A model generated the notes under the pieces. It searched no databases, was not told where the DNA came from, and saw nothing but the letters and a program-made list of their open reading frames with translations. DNA of 28,233 bases from Limiplasma sp045538465 (GTDB lineage Bacteria > Bacillota > Clostridia > Christensenellales > Aristaeellaceae), in contig JAZSRK010000060.1 of the NCBI GenBank assembly GCA_045538465.1, forward strand, positions 1-28,233, written 5' to 3'. Each line of letters opens with the position of its first letter. The first letter of the stretch is position 1. This document shows, piece after piece, positions 9,001 to 14,467 of the stretch. The position numbers and the translations under genes are program-made.

Positions 9001-9921
9001 AAGCAGGGCGGCAGCTGGGGCTACATCGACCAGACCGGCGCTCTGGTCATCCCCTGCCAATGGGATGATGCCGAGCCTTTCGCCCAAGGGCTGGCGGCGG
9101 TGATGTACAATGGCAAATGGGGCTACATCGACCCCAGCGACAACGCGGTCATCCCCGCCCAGTGGGATGTGGCCATGCCGTTCTCCCAAGGGCTGGCGGT
9201 GGTCTCTGCAGATGGGATGTTCACCTTTATCGACCAGCAGGGCAACGAGGTATGCCCCTCCCGATGGAACTACGCCGAGAGCCTATCCGGCGGCATGGCT
9301 CCGGTCATGCTCAACAACAAATGGGGCTACATCGACCAGACCGGCGCATTGATCCTTCCCCTGCAATGGGATAGCGCCACTGCCTTTTCCGAGGGGCTGG
9401 CTGCCGTCAGGCAAAACGACCTATGGGGCTTTATCGACCAGACCGGTCAACCGGTCGGCGGTTTTCAATGGGAGGCGGCGCGCCCCTTCTCCCAAGGGCT
9501 GGCGCCTGTTACCACCGGCGGCAAGACCGGCTATATCGACAAAACCGGCGCTTTGGTCATCCCCCCGCAATGGGAGGCGGCGTTTCCCTTCGCCCAAGGC
9601 TTGGCCGCTGTAAAGCAAAACGATCTATGGGGCTATATCGATCCCACCGGTGCAGTGGTCATCCCGCCCCGATGGACGTATACCGAACGCTTCGCAGGCG
9701 GGCTGGCAAAGGTGGAGCAGAACGGTTTCTACGGCTATATCGATCCCGCCGGTGCAGTGGTCAGCCAGCCCCAGTGGCAAAAAGCGTGGGATCTCAGCGA
9801 GGGTCTGGCGCAGGTGATGCAAGGCAACCGCAGCGGGCTTGTAAACACCGCCGGTGAGCCCGTGCTGGGCTTCGGCGTAACGCCGCCCAGAGGGATGGCG
9901 GAGCCGGGCGGGGGGGAGTAG
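6094..9921 (+). CDS. TPR-like repeat lipoprotein with two WG-repeat arrays
   Basis: 1275 residues. The start is ATG 6094, behind AAAGGGAGG. An in-frame ATG at 5974 is rejected because it overlaps the promoter and would bury the signal peptide. Lipobox LSGC predicts lipidated Cys25. The N-terminal ~500 residues match the TPR-like scaffold of the three paralogues, including the YYTARQ and AMYDLPA landmarks. Instead of DUF6273 the head is made of WG repeats (pattern GYIDKTGxxVIPPQWDxAxxFSQGLAAV), eight full copies at ~533-820 and nine at ~942-1262, each array ending in a partial copy. Between them (~825-940) lies another TPR-like stretch with the same YWY...LPGY layout as that before array 1, so the second half looks like an internal duplication. 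WG repeats are widespread in bacteria, with no general function established. Confidence 0.9.
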   Translation: MKHTGIAKRITAWLLLAALLTLSGCSTGQYERAGKLVAQGRYAEAALLYEELGVYQDSAMLALYAKAADAGERGDYASCFSGFSSLGGFNDSPLRLTYYTARQHESNATALLSAGDPAGCFDAYAQAATVYGTMPLYLDAGARREACIQAMYDLPAQLAAGGDYANAAARMAAFTDYMQTQQNGLGLYLDAPVWAAYYTACQQQLNGDYALAAEGFARLGAFSDAPARLSTIHQAAYEKAEAALAAGDPYTAWTLFAAIPGHADSLQRAKDCLYRYSEALLAGRDYSGARLGFAALGSYSDAAARLKECWQLEGDALLSADPPDVEGAKAAYANADGDGNTDAQLAAYWYNKGEELLSLPVPDYEGAKAAYANAGTYLDAATRFSVRCYQIGESHLAAAKPDLAAAITAFEQAGDYNGAPSRIQECWYQLGKALLHAPAPDYEGAAAAFASAGDYADASSGLIYAQANTLMAAGQYNAAYELLLTIPGYENTDALLQESQSMQAAASALQTISDPGALSDGYIAFTAADGKHGYVNAITGQVIQPQWDDARPFSQGLAAVKQNGKWGYIDKTGAVVIGFQWDHAGAFSEGLADVLLKGQYGFIDQSGAMVIVPQYHTAWPFSEGLAKVDQGGKQGYIDKTGTMVFSARWDEAQYDFFEGLIAVRQGSSWGYIDQSGNTVIRPQWDEAGPFSQGLAAVKTEGQCGFIDKTGTLVIDTRWDEAGIFAEGLAAVKLNGKWGYIDQRGTLVIPPKWDYTDQFSQGLARVQLNGKYGYIDKTGAEVIPLQWDNAWNFSGGLAQVKVGNAFGLIDRTGEVVLGLGAAPVFPLAGNAALQEYWYTTGQALLDAPQPDHQAAYDAFVLAGSYQDAPSGASYALAHLLLSAADPYGAYNQLITLPGYRDADLLLTTNADLVAITDMLSGITFAKGSSENFVAFCTADSKCGYIHTLTGKVLPPLWDDAGDFSQGLAAVKQGGSWGYIDQTGALVIPCQWDDAEPFAQGLAAVMYNGKWGYIDPSDNAVIPAQWDVAMPFSQGLAVVSADGMFTFIDQQGNEVCPSRWNYAESLSGGMAPVMLNNKWGYIDQTGALILPLQWDSATAFSEGLAAVRQNDLWGFIDQTGQPVGGFQWEAARPFSQGLAPVTTGGKTGYIDKTGALVIPPQWEAAFPFAQGLAAVKQNDLWGYIDPTGAVVIPPRWTYTERFAGGLAKVEQNGFYGYIDPAGAVVSQPQWQKAWDLSEGLAQVMQGNRSGLVNTAGEPVLGFGVTPPRGMAEPGGGE
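7690..8557 (+). repeat. WG-repeat array 1 (coding)
   Basis: Eight full repeats of about 35 codons plus a terminal partial one (GLIDRTGEVV). Most keep GYID, a Trp in QWD or RWD, and an F-x-x-GL motif. One unit replaces that Trp by Tyr (PQYHTA), and one carries an extra residue (QYDFFEGL). Confidence 0.85.
8918..9880 (+). repeat. WG-repeat array 2 (coding)
   Basis: Nine full repeats plus a terminal partial one (GLVNTAGEPV). Both arrays start with a divergent repeat (GYVNAITG and GYIHTLTG) and end with a repeat losing the GYID motif. This supports duplication of a whole scaffold-plus-array block rather than simple slippage. Confidence 0.85.
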
Positions 9922-9954
9922 GCAGACCAATAAACGGATGGAAAAATATACGCA

Positions 9955-9972
9955 TAATTGCACGTGCAATTA
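9955..9972. promoter_or_regulatory. 18-base perfect palindrome, possible operator
   Basis: TAATTGCAC is followed immediately by GTGCAATTA, a loop-free palindrome suited to a dimeric DNA-binding protein rather than an RNA hairpin. It is flanked by TATACGC (9947-9953) and GCGTATA (9990-9996), a second, wider inverted repeat. It lies ~33 bases after the WG-repeat gene and ~97 bases before the promoter at 10069. No regulator is identified in this window. Confidence 0.45.
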
Positions 9973-10068
9973 AACATACCCCGGCAGCGGCGTATACCCA
10001 GCGATCTTGCTGGCATGCGTGGCTGGCGGGGTAGTTGGTTTTTGGGAGAGTGTTGGCATTTTTTCTAT

Positions 10069-10097
10069 TTGTATCCTTGTGGAAAAAATGCTACAAT
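10069..10097 (+). promoter_or_regulatory. Sigma-A promoter, extended -10
   Basis: TTGTAT (10069-10074), 17-base spacer, TACAAT (10092-10097), with TGC before the -10 box. It is nearly the same design as at 346-374. The start would be near 10104, 54 bases before the ATG at 10158. Confidence 0.8.
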
Positions 10098-10112
10098 CAT
10101 ACTATCATACCG

Positions 10113-10130
10113 ACCCAACCGCATTGCTGC
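10113..10130 (+). promoter_or_regulatory. Leader box, second copy
   Basis: ACCCAA-CCGCATTGCTGC in the predicted 5' untranslated region of the 10158 gene; the first copy is at 742-761 upstream of the 797 gene. Confidence 0.4.
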
Positions 10131-10157
10131 CAAGCGCATACAAGGGAGGCCCGCTTT

Positions 10158-12431
10158 ATGAACAAAACCAGCACCACCAAGCGAATGGCTGTATGGCTGT
10201 TTCTTTTGGCACTGCTGCTATGCCTAACAAGCTGCACCACCAGCCAGTACAGCAAAGCTGGCAAGCTGCTTGCGCAAGGCGATTATGCACAGGCAGCCCT
10301 TTTGTACAGCCAGCTGGGCAACTATGAAGATGCAGTCAATTATTCGCTCTATGCCAACGCTGCCGATGCCGGTGAGAAGGGCAACTATACCACCTGCTTA
10401 AACGGTTTTACCAATCTGGGCGATTTTAGCGATAGCCCCCTGCGGCTGAAATACTATACCGCCCGCCAGTATGAGTCTCAGGCCGCGGAAGCCGCTGCCA
10501 CGGGCGATGCTGCCCAAACCGCCCTTCTGTATATGGAAGCCAGCAGACGCTACCACACCCTATCCCCCTATCTGGATACGGATGCACGGGATGCAGCCTG
10601 CATTCAAGCTCTATACGATCTGCCCGCTGCTCTGGCAGCAAACGACGACCCTGCCGGTGCTGCCGAAGCCATGACTGCTTTTATCAGCTATATGACGAAC
10701 GAACGAAACGGTGTTGGCGCTTATGCCGATGCAGCGCTCTGGCAGAGATACTATACTGCTTGCCACCACGAAGCGACCGGCGAATATGCCCTCGCTGCTT
10801 CTGCCTTTGCGCACCTCGGCACATTCAACGATGCTGCCCAGCGCTGCGAAGCTATGCAGGCTACCATCTACGATGCCGCCGAAACAGCTTTTGCCAGCGG
10901 CGATCCTCTTGCAGCATGGATGTTGTATGTTTCCATACCAGAATACCCCAACAGCCTTGCCAAGGCCAACGAAAGCCTGTACCAATACAGCGCTGCTTTA
11001 CTGGCGGGGCAAGACTTTACCGGTGCACGGCTCGGCTTTGCCAGCCTTGGCAACTACGGCGATGCTGGCCAGCGCATCCAAGCGGTATGGTATGCCGAGG
11101 GCGAGGCGCTGCTGAACGCCGGTGATCATCCCGGTGCAAAAGCTGCCTTCGAAAGTGCTGGCGACTATCGCGATGCCTCCACCCGCTACACTGCCTATTG
11201 GTACGATAAGGGCGAAATGCTGCTCAGTGCTGAGGAACCCGATTACGAAGGCGCAAAAGCCGCCTTCCAGAACGCTGGGGACTATAACAATGCTGACACC
11301 CGGTATGCCTCCTACTGGTATAGCAAGGGCGAAGAGCTCTTGAGCGCAGCTGTACCCGATCACGAGGGTGCTATTGCCGCCTTTACCCATGCCGGAGACC
11401 ATCTGGATGCTCCCCAGCGCATACAGGAGTGCTGGTATCAGCTGGGTGAGGCGCTGCTTACAAGCGACCCGCCCGACTACGACGGGGCAAAGGCTGCCTT
11501 CCAAAACGCCGGGGACTATCCCAACGCCGCCACCCGGTATGCCGACTATTGGTATAACAAGGGCGAAGAACTCTTGAACGCTGCTGTGCCGGATTACGAA
11601 GGCGCAAAGGAGGCTTTCAAACAAGCCGGTGATCATCTGGATGCCGCCGCAAAAGCCGCTTACGGCTGCGACTACCAGAAAGCCAACGACCTGATGCAGG
11701 CGGGGGACTACATTGGTGCATACAATGTGCTGGTCACCCTGCGCGGCTACGAAGATACAGACACCTTGCTGGCCATCGATGCCCGTTTGATAGCAGCGGA
11801 GCGCAGTATCAAGATCGATACCTTCAAAAACGTGGGGCAGTACGTCCTGTACGGCTCCTATGAACAGGATAACAACATCGCCAACGGTAAAGAGCCCATC
11901 GAATGGTTGGTGCTGGAATACAACGAAGAGGCGCAGGAGGTACTGCTCATTAGCCGCTATGGGTTGGATGCGCAGCCGTATCACGACCGTGCCACCTATC
12001 CCAAATGGTCATACAACAGCATTCGCAATTGGCTGCAGGACGAGTTTTTCAATGCAGCCTTCGCTCCCGAAGAGCAAGCTGCCATTGCCGAATCGAAAAA
12101 CACCACGCCGGATTATAACAACATCGACGGCGGCGGGAGCACCAGAGATCTTGTCTTCCTCTTCAGCAGAGAAGAAGCAGAAGCCTATTTTCCAGATAAA
12201 GCCGCGCGTCAGATAACCCCCACAAAATACGCCGTTGCACAGGGCGTTTCGCAAGCCAACGGCGAATACTGCTGGTGGTGGCTTCGTTCTCCGGGGTACT
12301 TCAATGACAACGCGTCCTATGTATCCCGCGACGGCGATCTGACCTATTACAAAGTAGACTTCTCCGGTGCCATCCGCCCTGCCATCAGGCTCGATCTGAA
12401 CGCTTTGTACGCTGCCGATGCAGGAGAATAA
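10158..12431 (+). CDS. TPR-like repeat lipoprotein with one C-terminal DUF6273 head
   Basis: 757 residues. ATG 10158 follows AAGGGAGG; the in-frame ATG at 10035 overlaps the promoter and is rejected. Lipobox LTSC predicts lipidated Cys26. About eleven TPR-like units (residues ~27-545) contain repeated YWYxKGEELL and PDYEGAKAAF blocks, several nearly the same, pointing to recent internal repeat expansion. DUF6273 (~556-757) is intact: EPIEWLVLEY, LLISRYGLD, IRNWLQDEF, VFLFSREEAE, CWWWLRSPG, AIRPAIRLDL. It has its own promoter and is followed after 44 bases by the L,D-transpeptidase gene, so the two are probably co-transcribed. Likely an envelope-anchored protein on the outer face of the membrane; ligand unknown. 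Confidence 0.9.
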   Translation: MNKTSTTKRMAVWLFLLALLLCLTSCTTSQYSKAGKLLAQGDYAQAALLYSQLGNYEDAVNYSLYANAADAGEKGNYTTCLNGFTNLGDFSDSPLRLKYYTARQYESQAAEAAATGDAAQTALLYMEASRRYHTLSPYLDTDARDAACIQALYDLPAALAANDDPAGAAEAMTAFISYMTNERNGVGAYADAALWQRYYTACHHEATGEYALAASAFAHLGTFNDAAQRCEAMQATIYDAAETAFASGDPLAAWMLYVSIPEYPNSLAKANESLYQYSAALLAGQDFTGARLGFASLGNYGDAGQRIQAVWYAEGEALLNAGDHPGAKAAFESAGDYRDASTRYTAYWYDKGEMLLSAEEPDYEGAKAAFQNAGDYNNADTRYASYWYSKGEELLSAAVPDHEGAIAAFTHAGDHLDAPQRIQECWYQLGEALLTSDPPDYDGAKAAFQNAGDYPNAATRYADYWYNKGEELLNAAVPDYEGAKEAFKQAGDHLDAAAKAAYGCDYQKANDLMQAGDYIGAYNVLVTLRGYEDTDTLLAIDARLIAAERSIKIDTFKNVGQYVLYGSYEQDNNIANGKEPIEWLVLEYNEEAQEVLLISRYGLDAQPYHDRATYPKWSYNSIRNWLQDEFFNAAFAPEEQAAIAESKNTTPDYNNIDGGGSTRDLVFLFSREEAEAYFPDKAARQITPTKYAVAQGVSQANGEYCWWWLRSPGYFNDNASYVSRDGDLTYYKVDFSGAIRPAIRLDLNALYAADAGE

Positions 12432-12434
12432 AAA

Positions 12435-12458
12435 ACAGAGCCCATCTTGGGTCTGTAC
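12435..12458 (+). other. Hairpin between lipoprotein and transpeptidase genes
   Basis: ACAGAgCCC pairs with GGGTCTGT, with one bulged base. No T-run follows, so it is not a normal terminator. It may act as a partial transcription barrier or protect an RNA end, tuning downstream expression. Confidence 0.4.
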
Positions 12459-12475
12459 CATTACAGGAGAGCATT

Positions 12476-13558
12476 ATGAAAAAAACATTGGCGATCGGGC
12501 TTTTGCTTTGTGCCCTCATCTCTCTGGCCGCCACGGCCTCAGGCGAAGTTTATACGCCCGGACGTGAACAATGCGGCAAAGAAAACTGCCTCTGGGAAAC
12601 CCCCATGGATGTTACCAACGAAAACGCACTTTGGGCAGCGCTCATTCAGCCCATTACGGTGGTGAACGGAGATGCCCGCTTGCAGGAGATGATCTATGCT
12701 TCGCCGGACAGCGCATCCGACATCGTGGGCGAAGTGACCTGCATGACTCAAGGCGTGCATGTGATAGAGATCACCGAGGACGGCTGGGCCAAGATCGAGT
12801 GCTATTCCAGCTCCTTCCACGATAGCAAGGTGAAGCAGTACAACCAGCTGGTAACCGGCTACATCCGTGCCGATCTGCTCATACAGCGGGAGGCGGAGGT
12901 GGAATACGCCCTTGTGGTGGATAAGCTGACGCAGCGGCTGTATCTTTTTCACGAAGGGAAGCTGCTGGATACGCTGCTGGTCTCCACCGGCAAAGGCGAT
13001 GAGGAGCACCCTTGGAATGAGACCCGATCCGGCGAGTATGTTTTAAACAGCCTGACCGGCGCTTTCCCCTCGGATGAACTGATCTGCGATTACGGCATCC
13101 GGTACAACGATGGCGACCTGATCCACGAGGTTCCCCATACGATCAACGAATCCGGCAAAAAGTATTATGGACGTACCGAGCCAAGGCTTGGCACAAGGGC
13201 CAGCCACGGCTGCATTCGCATACAGCGTAAACGTACCCCCAACGGCATCAATATGCGCTGGCTGTGGAATGAGTTTCAGGACAAGATGGGCACCAAGCTG
13301 ATCATCTGGGAGGATTGGCCGGGCCGGCAGATCGCTTATCCGGATGGCGCCATGCAGCTGTACTACAATCCCGACAACGGCAAAGATTATCATACCGCCA
13401 GCGCTTGCTATGGCGTGCTGGAGAAATATCAGCCCTTGACGGCTTTTACTTATGACCAGTTGGAGGACGCGCCTTTTGCAGAGCTGACCGCATGCCCGTA
13501 TTGCAGCCCGCCGCTGCGCAAGCAGGAGATCGATGAGGTGAATGCGCAGTATCGGTGA
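12476..13558 (+). CDS. Exported L,D-transpeptidase (YkuD domain)
   Basis: 360 residues with a cleavable-type signal peptide (KK followed by a hydrophobic run to about residue 22). ATG 12476 follows AGGAGA. The middle part (~55-135) resembles a bacterial SH3-like wall-binding region, although this is only a weak visual match. The YkuD catalytic domain runs from ~140 (YALVVDKLTQRLYLF) to ~285; it holds IHEVPH (His217) and the active-site motif SHGCIRI (His244, Cys246, Arg248). YkuD enzymes cross-link peptidoglycan peptides through a cysteine acyl-enzyme at the cell wall. The C-terminal ~75 residues carry YHTASACYGV and CPYCSPPLR, an added tail with three cysteines that could form a small motif. 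It probably belongs to the same transcript as the lipoprotein gene before it. Confidence 0.88.
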   Translation: MKKTLAIGLLLCALISLAATASGEVYTPGREQCGKENCLWETPMDVTNENALWAALIQPITVVNGDARLQEMIYASPDSASDIVGEVTCMTQGVHVIEITEDGWAKIECYSSSFHDSKVKQYNQLVTGYIRADLLIQREAEVEYALVVDKLTQRLYLFHEGKLLDTLLVSTGKGDEEHPWNETRSGEYVLNSLTGAFPSDELICDYGIRYNDGDLIHEVPHTINESGKKYYGRTEPRLGTRASHGCIRIQRKRTPNGINMRWLWNEFQDKMGTKLIIWEDWPGRQIAYPDGAMQLYYNPDNGKDYHTASACYGVLEKYQPLTAFTYDQLEDAPFAELTACPYCSPPLRKQEIDEVNAQYR

Positions 13559-13596
13559 GGGGCGAGAGCCCTCTCCCTTGCGCTGATAGAAAGTTC

Positions 13597-13625
13597 TTGT
13601 ATGGACGCTTGCTGCGTGCTATAGT
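13597..13625 (+). promoter_or_regulatory. Sigma-A promoter before a gene-free interval
   Basis: TTGTAT (13597-13602), 17-base spacer, TATAGT (13620-13625), with TGC before the -10 box. It has the same -35 hexamer and spacing as the lipoprotein promoters. The transcript would begin near 13632 and meet a terminator at 13817-13847. Confidence 0.65.
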
Positions 13626-13630
13626 ACATA

Positions 13631-13848
13631 TGACAAGGCAACACGGAAATGAAGGAAGTGGTTTAGCCGATTATCGTACCATTGGTCACCAATGGGAAAA
13701 TAGACGGAAAGAGCGATACATCATTTGATTGAAAACAGAAACAACAGGCTGCATAGCGGTCTTTGTTTTGATGTCATCAATGATTATTGCTCTGTATGTT
13801 GATATAGTTCTTCAAAGGCTGCAGAGTGATATCTGCAGCCCCTTTTTG
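13631..13848 (+). ncRNA. Candidate small transcript of ~220 nucleotides
   Basis: This interval lies between a good promoter and a good intrinsic terminator, with no convincing gene inside. It contains ATTGGTCACCAAT (13681-13693), a near-perfect inverted repeat. A TTG-initiated frame at 13729 could encode a short hydrophobic peptide (IAVFVLMSSMIIALYVDIVL), but it lacks a well-spaced ribosome binding site. It could be an sRNA, a small-peptide mRNA, or the attenuated leader of the acetyltransferase gene. Homology to known RNAs was not recognised. Confidence 0.45.
13817..13847 (+). terminator. Rho-independent terminator
   Basis: GGCTGCAGA (13817-13825) pairs perfectly with TCTGCAGCC (13832-13840) over a 6-base loop, followed by CC and five T residues. 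It lies 42 bases before the acetyltransferase start, so it could also work as an attenuator for that gene. Confidence 0.8.
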
Positions 13849-13889
13849 TGCCTTGTCAGACAAAAATCAAATGTAAGGAGTCATGAATA

Positions 13890-14360
13890 ATGATAGAAGT
13901 AAGAAGAGTGGATCACCCCGATACCAAGAGCGAAATAACCCTCAAGATCATGAACGCACTGCCTGAGTGGTTTTCCCCACCGGAGGATATTGTACATAAA
14001 GCGGTGATCCATAGGGAGTACCCATTCTTTGCTGCATTCAGCGAGGAAGGGGCGGTGGGTTTCGCCGCATTGAAGCTGCACAACGAATACACCGCAGACA
14101 TATACGATCTGGGCGTTTTGAAACAATATCACCGGCAAGGGGTGGGGCATCAGCTGGTGGAGGCTTGCATCCGCTATTGTCAGGAGCAGGGCTACAAATT
14201 TCTTACGGTCAAAACGCTGGACGAATCAGCGGACTATGAGCCATACGTGGCAACGAGGGCATTCTACAAAAAGGAGGGGTTCTATCCCCTTGAGGTGCTT
14301 ACGACCTTCTGGGATGAGGATAACCCTTGCTTGTTTATGGTTAGAGTGGTGGAGGGGTGA
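13890..14360 (+). CDS. GNAT-family N-acetyltransferase
   Basis: 156 residues, the usual size for a single GNAT domain. ATG 13890 is preceded by TAAGGAG with 9-base spacing; an ATG at 13883 is out of frame and stops after three codons. The acetyl-CoA-binding segment is DLGVLKQYHRQGVGHQL (residues ~73-89), with HRQGVG as the pyrophosphate loop; the usual Gln/Arg at the first position is His here. A later segment, ATRAFYKKEGFYPLE, is the typical GNAT motif B. Family members acetylate small amines, antibiotics or protein termini; the substrate cannot be told from the sequence. The stop overlaps the ribosome binding site of the truncated gene that follows. Confidence 0.85.
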   Translation: MIEVRRVDHPDTKSEITLKIMNALPEWFSPPEDIVHKAVIHREYPFFAAFSEEGAVGFAALKLHNEYTADIYDLGVLKQYHRQGVGHQLVEACIRYCQEQGYKFLTVKTLDESADYEPYVATRAFYKKEGFYPLEVLTTFWDEDNPCLFMVRVVEG

Positions 14361-14363
14361 AAA

Positions 14364-14467
14364 ATGGTGATCGATGCGCATATGCATCTGCTATGGATGA
14401 TGGATGCTTCTTATGGATCCATACATTATCAAAATGCTGGGGTCATCCGTTACAACCAGCGGGATCC
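14364..14467 (+). pseudogene. Truncated amidohydrolase start
   Basis: ATG 14364 follows a strong GGAGGGG site that overlaps the acetyltransferase stop. The first codons read MVIDAHMHLLW, the HxH metal-binding start typical of amidohydrolase-superfamily enzymes. The frame ends at a TAG at 14511-14513 after 49 codons. By about 14468 it already runs into the 3' end of the convergent methyltransferase gene, so most of the gene (normally 250 codons or more) is gone. It looks like a breakpoint left by a deletion or rearrangement that placed the methyltransferase gene here. Confidence 0.6.

Noticed and set aside
509..12431. Diversity-generating retroelement acting on DUF6273 tails
   Set aside because: No reverse transcriptase, template repeat or near-identical adenine-biased variable repeat was seen in the window. 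The idea remains open only if such genes lie elsewhere.
13729..13888. TTG-initiated hydrophobic peptide before the acetyltransferase gene
   Set aside because: No properly spaced ribosome binding site, and the frame runs through the terminator stem; kept only as a possibility under the small-transcript finding.
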